NCBI GenBank assembly: GCA_034430215.1
Contig: DAOUFE010000027.1
Location: forward strand, 1 to 64,000
Direction: 5' to 3'
Length of the DNA: 64,000 nt
Source: UBA4782 sp034430215
GTDB taxonomy: Bacteria; Chloroflexota; Anaerolineae; Anaerolineales; Anaerolineaceae
The notes below the pieces were generated by a model. The model was not told where the DNA came from, searched no databases, and saw only the letters and a program-made list of their open reading frames with translations. Shown piece after piece: positions 8,854 through 17,023 of the stretch (its first letter is position 1; every line of letters begins with the position of its first letter). The position numbers were made by a program, and so were the translations under genes.

Positions 8854-10416
8854 CTAAGTTACCAATTCCCGAGTTTGCCCAATCACTTCTTTTTTCTTCT
8901 GGATTTCAGGCATAACACCCGCCATTAGTAAGCCAAGTTCTTCTTTCGTAACATCGCTGGCGTTAACTGTTGCAATGATCTTCCCTCTAAACATCACTGC
9001 TATACGATCTGAAAGCTGCATGATTTCATCCAATTCAGTGGAAACAAGCAATACTGCACAACCTTCGTCACGCTTTTCGACGATCCTGTTATGAATATAT
9101 TCAATGGAACCAACATCCAGCCCACGCGTAGGTTGTGCAGCGATCAATAACTTTATTGGACGTGAAAATTCTCTCGCAACGATCACTTTCTGTTGGTTTC
9201 CACCAGAAAGAGCATAGGTTGGTGTAAATATATCGGGTGTACGGATATCAAATGCTTTTACCAATTTTTGTGCATTTTCATCGATCGCCATCCGCTGCAA
9301 AATGATACCTTTTGCGAAAGGCGGGAGGTAATAGGTATTCAAAATAAGATTATCTTCAACAGAATTCTTGAGAACAAGCCCATCTTTTTGTCGATCTTCA
9401 GGAATATGAGCACTCCCAAGTTCTGTAATTTTCCGAGGGCTACTTTTTGTGACTACTTTATCGAGGAAGGTGATCGTGCCTGAACGAGCGGTTTTTAAAC
9501 CAGTAAGTGCTCGCACTAATTCTGTTTGCCCATTCCCCTGCACACCTGCAATACCCAAAATTTCCCCACTGCGTACTTCCAAAGAAACCTCATCCAGGAC
9601 AAGACGTGAGTGCATATCAGTTACTGTCAAATCTTTAACCGATAAGACAACATCCTTGGGTTCGCTTGGTTTCTTCTGAGTCTTTAATTCGACGGCTCTT
9701 CCTACCATCATCGATGCCAATTTCTCAGGGTTTGCTTCTTGTGGAGTGGTCTGACCAACCACTTTCCCTAACCGTATGACTTCAATTCGATCAGCGCACT
9801 CCATTACCTCCCTAAGTTTATGAGTAATGAAGATGATCGATTTTCCCTGCTGAACCAATTTCTTCAGAATAGCAAATAGCTCATCCACTTCCTGCGGGGT
9901 TAACACCGCAGTAGGTTCATCCATAATCAGGATATCTGCATTGCGGAATAGCAATTTAATGATCTCTACTCTCTGCTGTAAACCAATCGGAAGGTCTTCA
10001 ACCAAATCATCAGGATTGACATTCAGTTTATAAAGATCAGATATTTCTCTGATTTTTTCTGCAGCTTTTTCCCGATCAAGAAAACCACCTATATGAGTAT
10101 CTTCTTCTCCCAGCATTACATTTTCAGTTACAGTAAACACCGGGATCAACATAAAATGTTGATGAACCATACCAATACCAGACCGAATGGCATCAATAGA
10201 AGATTTTATTTCTTTTTTCTCGCCATTGATGAAAATTTCACCTTCATCTGGTTTGTACAATCCATACAGGATGTTCATGAGAGTAGTTTTACCAGCGCCG
10301 TTCTCTCCCAATAATGCAAGAATCTCACCTTTATTTAGCGAGATATCAATGTGATCATTCGCAAGAACACCCGGAAATCTTTTTGTAATTCCTTTTAATT
10401 CAAGAATTGGTGGCAT
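8854..10416 (-). CDS. Nucleoside ABC transporter ATP-binding protein (two ABC domains)
   Basis: Tandem ATPase, 520 aa, of the RbsA/NupO (YufO) type. The first half has Walker A GENGAGKTT, a signature region reading LPIGLQQR, and Walker B ILIMDEP. The second half has a degenerate Walker A GVQGNGQTE, a good signature LSGGNQQK and a degenerate Walker B LLIAAQPTRG, the asymmetry known for this family, so only one site is likely to be fully hydrolytic. GAGGG precedes the ATG. It energises the two permeases encoded downstream. Confidence 0.92.
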   Translation of the reverse strand: MPPILELKGITKRFPGVLANDHIDISLNKGEILALLGENGAGKTTLMNILYGLYKPDEGEIFINGEKKEIKSSIDAIRSGIGMVHQHFMLIPVFTVTENVMLGEEDTHIGGFLDREKAAEKIREISDLYKLNVNPDDLVEDLPIGLQQRVEIIKLLFRNADILIMDEPTAVLTPQEVDELFAILKKLVQQGKSIIFITHKLREVMECADRIEVIRLGKVVGQTTPQEANPEKLASMMVGRAVELKTQKKPSEPKDVVLSVKDLTVTDMHSRLVLDEVSLEVRSGEILGIAGVQGNGQTELVRALTGLKTARSGTITFLDKVVTKSSPRKITELGSAHIPEDRQKDGLVLKNSVEDNLILNTYYLPPFAKGIILQRMAIDENAQKLVKAFDIRTPDIFTPTYALSGGNQQKVIVAREFSRPIKLLIAAQPTRGLDVGSIEYIHNRIVEKRDEGCAVLLVSTELDEIMQLSDRIAVMFRGKIIATVNASDVTKEELGLLMAGVMPEIQKKKEVIGQTRELVT

Positions 10417-10487
10417 TAACCCTCACTCTAAAGAAAACAATGTGTTAGCCATTTTACCATAACTATTAATTTGCATTAATATGAGCA

Positions 10488-10513
10488 AAGAGCCAGGTGA
10501 AAACCTGGCTCTT
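10488..10513 (-). terminator. Hairpin between binding-protein and ATPase genes
   Basis: AAGAGCCAGG (10488-10497) pairs with CCTGGCTCTT (10504-10513) around a 6-base loop. On the minus strand only a weak T stretch follows, so it is probably a partial terminator or a 3' stabilising stem that lets the binding-protein mRNA outnumber the downstream genes. Confidence 0.6.
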
Positions 10514-10531
10514 CATTTCTTTCAAAGCAAA

Positions 10532-11665
10532 TTACTCAATTGGTTTTGGTCCCGGAATGACGATCTCACCAGAGATGATCTTTTCCTTGAGTGTAGCAAT
10601 TTCTGCTTTCAGTTCTTCAGGAATTTCCACTGCAGGATTGTAGGCTAAGTCGGTTCCACCATTTTCCAACGTGAGGGTGTAGTCTCCACCTTCCCAGGTG
10701 CCGTTTACAACACGTTCGATCGCATCATAAACATGGACATTCACCAGTTTGGTAACGCTGGCGAGGATCTGGCCAGAGTACTGTGGGTAGGTCTGGGTCC
10801 AGTCCTGATCAACACCGATTACATAACCCTTGCCCTGTTCCTGCATATATGCTGCGGTTGCTGCACCAACACCACCACATACGGGCAGAATAATATCGAC
10901 ACCTTCGTTCATCATACTTTGACCGAGAGCGCGACCTTTGTCTGCATCAATCCAAGAACCAGTTGCTGTAGCTTTGCCAGGATCGTTAGCATCGTAACCA
11001 ATGTTGACAACGTTAGTGCCATGAGCCTCATTGTAGGCTTGCATACCATAGTACCAGCCATCACCGAAGATCTGGACTGCTGGCCCCATGATACCAACAT
11101 ACCAGCCCAATTTACCTGTCTGGGTCATACCAGCGGAGAGGTAACCAGCAAGATATGTGGATTGTGCCATCTCTGCGCCAACACCACGGAAGTTAGCCAG
11201 ATCAAATCCGCCCATATCTACACCAGCGTAGTAGATATCAGGATTCTCGGTTGCAGCTTTCTTGCAGTCATCAGTCATCATGAAACCAACGCAGATAATA
11301 AGCTGAGCGCCAGAGTCTTTGCAGGCGGTAAGGTTAGAAGCGAAATCGGAAGGTTGAGTTGATTGAATGTAGTTGCCTTCTACTCCGAAATCATCAATAC
11401 CTTGTTGAATACCCTTCCAGGTCAAGTCATTGAAGGATTTGTCACCAATACCACCACTATCAGTGACCATGCAGACTTTGATCGCAGGGGCTTCTGTAGC
11501 TTCAACAGGGGCTTCTGTTTCTACTGGAGCTTCGGTAGTTGCAACTTCAGGCGCTTGAGTTTCTGCAACAGGGGCTTCAGTTGCGGTTGCCTTTGTTCCG
11601 CATGAGGTCAGCACAAAAGTGAGTACTAACAATGCTGACAAAACTGCTAAGAATTTTTTGGACAT
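10532..11665 (-). CDS. BMP family nucleoside-binding lipoprotein
   Basis: Extracytoplasmic substrate-binding protein of the PnrA/BmpA/Med family, 377 aa. It has a lipoprotein signal peptide with lipobox LTSC at about residue 22, then a linker rich in Ala, Thr, Pro and Glu (about 25-60), then the periplasmic-binding-type I fold beginning KVCMVTDSGGIGDKSFND, the diagnostic BMP start. Family members bind purine nucleosides, so nucleoside uptake is likely but the exact ligand is not readable. AGGAGG precedes the ATG. First gene of the operon, behind a sigma70-like promoter and a palindrome. Confidence 0.93.
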   Translation of the reverse strand: MSKKFLAVLSALLVLTFVLTSCGTKATATEAPVAETQAPEVATTEAPVETEAPVEATEAPAIKVCMVTDSGGIGDKSFNDLTWKGIQQGIDDFGVEGNYIQSTQPSDFASNLTACKDSGAQLIICVGFMMTDDCKKAATENPDIYYAGVDMGGFDLANFRGVGAEMAQSTYLAGYLSAGMTQTGKLGWYVGIMGPAVQIFGDGWYYGMQAYNEAHGTNVVNIGYDANDPGKATATGSWIDADKGRALGQSMMNEGVDIILPVCGGVGAATAAYMQEQGKGYVIGVDQDWTQTYPQYSGQILASVTKLVNVHVYDAIERVVNGTWEGGDYTLTLENGGTDLAYNPAVEIPEELKAEIATLKEKIISGEIVIPGPKPIE

Positions 11666-11693
11666 TTATCTCCTCCTACTGAGAATATGAATT

Positions 11694-11714
11694 AGTGGAA
11701 AAGAATTTTCCACT
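11694..11714. promoter_or_regulatory. Palindromic candidate operator of the nucleoside importer
   Basis: AGTGGAAAA (11694-11702), three bases, then the exact reverse complement (11706-11714). It begins just downstream of the predicted transcription start of the minus-strand promoter, where a repressor would block initiation or clearance. No regulator gene is adjacent. Confidence 0.55.
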
Positions 11715-11724
11715 CATAGAAAAT

Positions 11725-11753
11725 AGTATAACTATATTATTTCCGGTATGCAA
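11725..11753 (-). promoter_or_regulatory. Promoter of the nucleoside importer operon
   Basis: On the minus strand TTGCAT (11748-11753) and TATACT (11725-11730) are separated by exactly 17 bp. The expected start is near 11718, giving a leader of about 50 bases before the lipoprotein ATG. Confidence 0.65.
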
Positions 11754-11795
11754 GTGTATAAACTCTATAGAAAAATATTTTAAGAGTAGTCTGCT

Positions 11796-13115
11796 CTAAT
11801 CTGCAATCTTCTCTTTGAGTAGACCATTCACCTTATCTTCATGAGCTTTATCTTTTACCTTCAACATTGTCAAGAATGCAAGGAACAAAAATAGCGCACC
11901 ATACAAGAAGAGGATCGAATAATTGTAGCCAAGCTTTTCTACAATAATGCCCGCAAGAGACGGCCCAATTACCGCAGCAGATTGCGATGCAAAGTAATAG
12001 AGGCCAGTAAAAGCTCCGATCCGCTTTTCATCACCATGGTCATAAACAAGAGGTAAACTGTTCACGTTGACCCATGACCAGAAGAAACCAACGAGAATCA
12101 TGGCAATAATAAATGTCGTCATTCCTGTTACAAGGAACTTGCTGATCAAGAAAACAGGTATTAAAGCTGCCAACCCCAAAATGATAGTTTTTCGTTTTCC
12201 CATTTTTACGGCCAATAACCCGGCTGGAATGGCGAAAGCGATAAAAGAAAGATTGGCAATGGAAGCGAGAATGGATGCTGTTCCGGGTTTAATTCCCAGA
12301 GAGAACACTGCAAAAGAGGACAACCCGGTTTCTACTGCATTGAATCCACAAAACCAGAAAAAGATGGAAAGCAGCATGAACAATGCAGATCTATCCTTAC
12401 TTGCAAAAACTGCTTTCAAATTAGGGATCAGACCCATCACACTCTCATTCTTGTCTGTTTCAGAATGCTCATATTGATGCTCTTTTACAAACAACATGAC
12501 TACGACCATGGCAACTGTTAAAGCAATGGCTCCTGCAATGAATGGTCCCGATCTCCCAAACTTATTAAAGATGACTCCCCCACCGACAAAGGCAAGTACA
12601 CCACCAATTCCACCCATCAAGTTGATCACGCCATTGGCTCTGCTACGTTCTTCTGGCTTGAAAAGATCACCCAACCATGCAATGACAGGTGAACGGAATA
12701 ATGCCATCCCAAAGTTAGTAATCAAAATAAACACAGCAATCGCAAGTACACTTTGAGCTAATGGGATCGAAATGAAACCAACTAGAGCTATTGGCAGACC
12801 CAATAAGATCCAATTCTTCCTTCTTCCCAGCCGTGTCCAGGTACGGTCGCTACGTGCCCCTACCCAGGGCTGGACGAATATATTGATCAGGTTATCCCAG
12901 GTCATTATGAACATCGCTATAGACGGTGCCAATGCAAAACCCCATAAACTGGGAAGTTCTTTGCCCTGTTCTAACAATTGCCTCTCAAATTCTGGATTGC
13001 CCGCTTGAAGAATGAGCGGTAACCACTGGTTGAAGATTGGCCATAATATACTGATTCCAAGAAAACCAAACCCAATCAAGAAAGTACGCCCCCAGGGAAA
13101 CGATTTCTTCTCCAT
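11796..13115 (-). CDS. MFS transporter (SLC45/GPH-like)
   Basis: Twelve-helix major facilitator protein, 439 aa. The loop 2-3 motif appears as GARSDRTWTRLGRRKNW, close to that of sucrose/maltose-type (SLC45 and GPH) symporters, so a sugar or glycoside substrate is a reasonable guess. The ATG at 13115 has GGAGG upstream; a TTG one codon earlier is less likely. It lies 51 bp downstream of trmD on the same strand and may be read with it. The nucleoside importer downstream has its own promoter. Confidence 0.8.
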   Translation of the reverse strand: MEKKSFPWGRTFLIGFGFLGISILWPIFNQWLPLILQAGNPEFERQLLEQGKELPSLWGFALAPSIAMFIMTWDNLINIFVQPWVGARSDRTWTRLGRRKNWILLGLPIALVGFISIPLAQSVLAIAVFILITNFGMALFRSPVIAWLGDLFKPEERSRANGVINLMGGIGGVLAFVGGGVIFNKFGRSGPFIAGAIALTVAMVVVMLFVKEHQYEHSETDKNESVMGLIPNLKAVFASKDRSALFMLLSIFFWFCGFNAVETGLSSFAVFSLGIKPGTASILASIANLSFIAFAIPAGLLAVKMGKRKTIILGLAALIPVFLISKFLVTGMTTFIIAMILVGFFWSWVNVNSLPLVYDHGDEKRIGAFTGLYYFASQSAAVIGPSLAGIIVEKLGYNYSILFLYGALFLFLAFLTMLKVKDKAHEDKVNGLLKEKIAD

Positions 13116-13166
13116 CAATTCCTCCTTTTAGTCCTTAATGGTATAGATGAGTGAAGTCTTTCTTTT

Positions 13167-13847
13167 CTATTTTTTTTCAAGCAAATCCGGGCGTTGCCGC
13201 CTGGTTCTTATCAAACTCTGTTCATGACGCCATTCAGCAATCTGTGCATGATTACCAGAGAGCAACACGGGGGGAACCTTCCACCCCCGGAAATTTTCAG
13301 GGCGGGTGTATTGCGGGTATTCTAGTAAACCATCTCCAAAACTATCGTCCATCGCACCATCCGGATCACCCAACACGCCAGGGATAAATCGCGAAACAGC
13401 ATCAATGACCATCAATGCCGGTAATTCTCCTCCAGTGACCACGAAATCACCAATCGAGATCTGCTCTGTCACCAGATGTTCAATTACCCTTTCATCGATT
13501 CCTTCATACCTTCCACAAAGCAGAGCTACTTGTTCATATCGGGTAAAATCGCGGGCAATCTCTGAGGTAAATGGTCGTCCCTGCGGTGATAGATAGATCA
13601 CCGGGCAGCATGGTGGTGAGCCTAAAATGGATTCAACCGATTCAAAAATTGGTTCGGGTTTCATTACCATACCACCGCCTCCTCCATAAGGTGCATCATC
13701 GGTGATATGGTGTTTGTCATGGGTTGAAGCCCGAATATCATGCACATGAACTTCAATGAGCGATTTTTCGATCGCTTTTTGCAAAATACTTACCCCCAAA
13801 TATGGTGGAAACATTTCAGGAAGAAGTGTAAATACATCAAAACGCAT
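13167..13847 (-). CDS. trmD: tRNA (guanine37-N1)-methyltransferase
   Basis: Methylates G37 of tRNAs reading CNN codons using S-adenosylmethionine. 226 aa, slightly short for the family. The trefoil-knot segments LLCGRYEGIDERV and IGDFVVTGGELPALM are present, with the N-terminal FDVFTLLPEMF and DDAPYGGGGGM motifs also diagnostic. It is not next to rpsP, rimM or rplS as in many bacteria. The MFS gene follows 51 bp downstream. Confidence 0.95.
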   Translation of the reverse strand: MRFDVFTLLPEMFPPYLGVSILQKAIEKSLIEVHVHDIRASTHDKHHITDDAPYGGGGGMVMKPEPIFESVESILGSPPCCPVIYLSPQGRPFTSEIARDFTRYEQVALLCGRYEGIDERVIEHLVTEQISIGDFVVTGGELPALMVIDAVSRFIPGVLGDPDGAMDDSFGDGLLEYPQYTRPENFRGWKVPPVLLSGNHAQIAEWRHEQSLIRTRRQRPDLLEKK

Positions 13848-13940
13848 ATTTCGATTCTATATGCATGGTTGTCTATCCGCAAGTGAGGAATGTCTTTTTA
13901 TGAGTGAATGATAAAAGCCACCTATGCTAGTTTTAAATTA

Positions 13941-13949
13941 TGGTAATAT
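13941..13949 (+). promoter_or_regulatory. Extended -10 promoter directly before TPR gene
   Basis: TGG-TAATAT (extended -10; hexamer 13944-13949) lies exactly 6 bases before the ATG at 13956, so transcription would begin at or next to the start codon. No convincing -35 is seen. Confidence 0.5.
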
Positions 13950-13955
13950 GAAAAC

Positions 13956-15215
13956 ATGTACTTACAAGGAAGTAAATGGAGTATGACGCGCCGGAAAAAG
14001 CGTTCTAATCCCTGGCGTGTCTTGATTTTGATCATTCTGGTGGCTGGTGCGATCTACCTCAATCAGGTGGTAGTTCCTAATACTCCACCTCTCTTTATGC
14101 CAACCCCTACCCCCACCCGCTCACCCGAATCGTATGTAACTGAAGCCCAGAGCCTCGAAACGGAAGGCAAGTATTCACAAGCGATTGAAAGCTACAAGCA
14201 AGCAATCGATGTAGATCCAAAAAATCCTTCCAATTTTATTGCGCTGGCTCGCCTGCTGGTTTATACCGGGAATTATGCTGAAGCAGAAACAAATGCCCGT
14301 AATGCCCTTTTGCTTAATCCTAATAACAGCACAGCCAATGCCATGCTCGGTTGGATATTGGGTCTGGAGGGAAGTTATCTTGAAGCTGAAAGCGCATTTT
14401 CCCGAGCAATTGAACAGGATCCCAATAGCGCAATCATCTATGCATACCAGGCAGAAGTGTATGCCTTACAGTCAGAATCTGACCAATCAACATTAACTAC
14501 GTTACAAAGTGCAATTGATGCATCTCGTAAAGCCCAACAACTAGACAATTCCCTCATGGAAAGCCACAGGGCTCGAGGTATTGTTTTAGAGCTTACCCAA
14601 AACTATAGCGAGGCTGTTACAGAATTTGAAGCTGCGATCGCGATCAATCCAAATATTGCTGACCTGCATCTGGCACTGGGACGAAATTATCGAGCGTTGG
14701 AAATATACGATAAAGCAATAGAAGAATTTACTCGTGCAAATGCACTTAACCCCGCTGATCCACTACCAGATACCTATATTGCGCGTACCTATCTGACTGT
14801 TGGCGAATTCGCGAAAGCGATCCAGTTTGCACAATCTGCAGTCATTGACGCGCCACAGGATCCATACATGTATGGAAACCTTGGTACCATGTATTATCGT
14901 AATCTCCAATACGCTGAAGCAGTGGATAATCTCCGGCTAGCGATCAAAGGTGGCACCACAGAAGATGGTTTGGAAGTGGCAGGTTTACCTTTAGATACTG
15001 GGCGCGTTGGAGAATATTATCAAACCTATGGTCTGGCGTTGGCACGTAGAGGTGAATGCGGCGAAGCGTTACAAATATCCCAGGCAATTCAACAGGGATT
15101 ATCCAGTGATGAAACAGCCATGTATAATGCAAATGAGATCATCAACATTTGCTCTGAAGTTGCTAAAATGACCCCTACGATCGAACTATCACAAGAAGTA
15201 ACCCCTACCCCGTAA
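13956..15215 (+). CDS. Membrane-anchored TPR protein
   Basis: 419 aa. A basic N-terminus (TRRKKRS) is followed by one membrane helix (about 22-42), a short Pro/Thr linker (TPTPTRSPES) and then about nine tetratricopeptide repeats, recognisable by the recurring A-x-x-x-Y and NPxxxxAY-type units. The repeats probably face outwards and bind a protein partner; no enzymatic domain is seen. Two starts are possible: 13956, preceded by a -10 box at 6 bases (leaderless), and 13983, preceded by AAGGAAG and GGAG. It is followed after 5 bp by a paralogue of the same design. Confidence 0.8.
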   Translation: MYLQGSKWSMTRRKKRSNPWRVLILIILVAGAIYLNQVVVPNTPPLFMPTPTPTRSPESYVTEAQSLETEGKYSQAIESYKQAIDVDPKNPSNFIALARLLVYTGNYAEAETNARNALLLNPNNSTANAMLGWILGLEGSYLEAESAFSRAIEQDPNSAIIYAYQAEVYALQSESDQSTLTTLQSAIDASRKAQQLDNSLMESHRARGIVLELTQNYSEAVTEFEAAIAINPNIADLHLALGRNYRALEIYDKAIEEFTRANALNPADPLPDTYIARTYLTVGEFAKAIQFAQSAVIDAPQDPYMYGNLGTMYYRNLQYAEAVDNLRLAIKGGTTEDGLEVAGLPLDTGRVGEYYQTYGLALARRGECGEALQISQAIQQGLSSDETAMYNANEIINICSEVAKMTPTIELSQEVTPTP

Positions 15216-15220
15216 GTCAA

Positions 15221-16546
15221 ATGAACCTGAATGGCAAACAATTAACCTTTCGGAAACAGCGCTTCACGCTTCGTCCTTATCGCATCCTTATTCTCCTGGC
15301 AGCGGTTTTGGGTGGATTCTTTATTCTTCGAGGTCTTGAGACACAAAAGATCAAGCCATTATTCTCTCCCACTCCTTATCCTACACGCACCTCCAGCTCA
15401 TATGCAGAAGAAGGGAACACCTTTTTTATCGCAGGAAACCTTAATGCAGCGATTACTGCATATCAAGAAGCAGTAAAGATCGATCCTACCAATGGTGATC
15501 TGGCTGCAGAACTGGCACGTATTCAAACATATTCATCTGCATCTTTGACCACTGATGCAGAGAAAAAAACCAGACTTGAAGAAGCACTGGCAACCATTAA
15601 TAAAGGCAAAGAAGTTGCCCCCGATAACAGCATGGTGCTTGCAGTCAGATCTTTTGTATTGGATTGGTATTCCAACCCTACCCTTGTGGGAACAGAAGAG
15701 TCAGAAAAACTTCTTTTAGAAGCCAATCAAGAAGCAGTAGCTGCAATTCAACTGGATAACCAGAACACACTTGCTCTCGCGTATTATGCTGAAATTTTAA
15801 ACGACCAGCAAAACTGGTTGCAGGCAGAACAATATATTACACAAGCTCTGCAGCGTGATCCGACGATCATGGATGTACACAGAGTCAATGCATTGATCCA
15901 GGAAACCCTCAGCAATTATGGTCTGGCAATCGAATCTTATAAGCGGGCTGCAGAAATCACTCCTAATCTTACTTTCTTATACATCAATATTGGTGTAAAT
16001 TATCGCCAGCTTGAACAATACGAAATGGCGTTGAGTTATTTTGCCAAAGCAGCAGACATCAATGAAACTTTACAGGTGAACGATCCAATTCCATACCTGG
16101 CTATCGGTCGAACTTATGCACAAATGGGTGAGTTTTTCGTTGCCTCACGCAATGTAATGAAAGCTTTACAACTGAACCCAACCAATTCTGACGTGTATGG
16201 GCAAATTGGCGTCATCTACTTTAAAGCACGGAATTATGAAGGTGCAATCCCAGCGTTAAAATGTGCCGTCGAAGGTTGTACCGCGGCTGAAAGTTGTGAA
16301 GTGCGTCAATGCGATTCGACAGTCGATCAAGCGGTAGAGATTCAGGGATTACCACTCTCAAACTCGACCCTTGAATATTACCTTTATTACAGCTCTGCTC
16401 TGGCAGGTATGCACCGATCTAATGACGATTATTGCACGATCGCTAAAGACATATTAAAACAGCTACGCGTAAATTTTTCTGAGGAACCGGTTGTGATGCA
16501 ATTGGTTCAGACCAACGAAGAAATTTGCGGTTTTTCTTCTCAATAA
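15221..16546 (+). CDS. Membrane-anchored TPR protein (paralogue)
   Basis: 441 aa with the same plan as the preceding protein: basic N-terminus, membrane helix (about 22-40), short Thr/Pro linker SPTPYPTRTSS and about nine TPR units. C-terminal repeats contain a cysteine-rich loop (about 348-370, with five Cys), which could carry disulfides if exported. Co-transcription with the upstream gene is likely from the 5-bp spacing. Function is unknown; tandem TPR proteins of this kind usually scaffold envelope complexes. Confidence 0.8.
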   Translation: MNLNGKQLTFRKQRFTLRPYRILILLAAVLGGFFILRGLETQKIKPLFSPTPYPTRTSSSYAEEGNTFFIAGNLNAAITAYQEAVKIDPTNGDLAAELARIQTYSSASLTTDAEKKTRLEEALATINKGKEVAPDNSMVLAVRSFVLDWYSNPTLVGTEESEKLLLEANQEAVAAIQLDNQNTLALAYYAEILNDQQNWLQAEQYITQALQRDPTIMDVHRVNALIQETLSNYGLAIESYKRAAEITPNLTFLYINIGVNYRQLEQYEMALSYFAKAADINETLQVNDPIPYLAIGRTYAQMGEFFVASRNVMKALQLNPTNSDVYGQIGVIYFKARNYEGAIPALKCAVEGCTAAESCEVRQCDSTVDQAVEIQGLPLSNSTLEYYLYYSSALAGMHRSNDDYCTIAKDILKQLRVNFSEEPVVMQLVQTNEEICGFSSQ

Positions 16547-16581
16547 AATATCAGAATTTTATAAGAACTAATTCAATCCTC

Positions 16582-16610
16582 TTGACTTTGTTATTGAACA
16601 CAGGTAATAT
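16582..16610 (+). promoter_or_regulatory. groESL promoter
   Basis: TTGACT (16582-16587) and TAATAT (16605-16610) with a 17-bp spacer place the start at about 16617, at the first base of the CIRCE element. Confidence 0.8.
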
Positions 16611-16618
16611 TGTCACTG

Positions 16619-16645
16619 TTAGCACTCATGCAGCATGAGTGCTAA
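16619..16645. promoter_or_regulatory. CIRCE operator (HrcA binding site)
   Basis: TTAGCACTC (16619-16627), nine bases, then GAGTGCTAA (16637-16645): a perfect match to the CIRCE consensus, located at the predicted start of transcription of groES-groEL. This implies heat-shock repression by HrcA, whose gene is not in the window. Confidence 0.97.
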
Positions 16646-16687
16646 ATGATTGAAAAACTGTGTAACAATTTGATACAGGAGGAATGT

Positions 16688-16984
16688 ATGGCAATAAATC
16701 TCAAACCTTTGGGTAATCGTGTTGTCGTAGAACCCGTTGAACAGGAAGATGTTCTAGCGTCAGGTATTGTTCTCCCAGATACCGCAAAAGAAAAACCACA
16801 AAAGGGTGTGGTTCTTTCTGTTGGTCCTGGCGATCGCGATGAAAAAGGCAACCGCATTAAATTGGATGTCGAAGTCGGCGATACTGTTCTTTTTGCCAAA
16901 TACTCTGGCACTGAAATCAAAATCGATAGCAAGAAATTTCTCATCCTGCGTGAGACCGACTTACTGGCAATTGTTGAAAAGTAA
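16688..16984 (+). CDS. groES: Co-chaperonin GroES
   Basis: Heptameric lid of the GroEL folding chamber, 98 aa. Contains the PLGNRVVVEPVEQED N-terminal strand, the mobile loop region (about 18-35) ending SGIVLPDTAKEKPQKG, and the KYSGTEIKIDSKKFLILRE C-terminus. Start 16688 is set by AGGAGG at 7 bases; the frame extends to 16646 but that would begin inside the leader. CIRCE and its promoter are immediately upstream, groEL 39 bp downstream. Confidence 0.97.
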   Translation: MAINLKPLGNRVVVEPVEQEDVLASGIVLPDTAKEKPQKGVVLSVGPGDRDEKGNRIKLDVEVGDTVLFAKYSGTEIKIDSKKFLILRETDLLAIVEK

Positions 16985-17023
16985 GCCAATTTGAAATCTT
17001 TCATTTGATATAAGGAGTTTTTT

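Noticed and set aside
10733..11362. 209-codon open frame antisense to the BMP lipoprotein gene
   Set aside because: Complete overlap with a clearly conserved gene, no start site and Cys/His-rich translation typical of an antisense frame.
11796..13115. MFS transporter as part of the nucleoside importer operon
   Set aside because: The importer has its own promoter at 11725-11753, so functional linkage is not supported.
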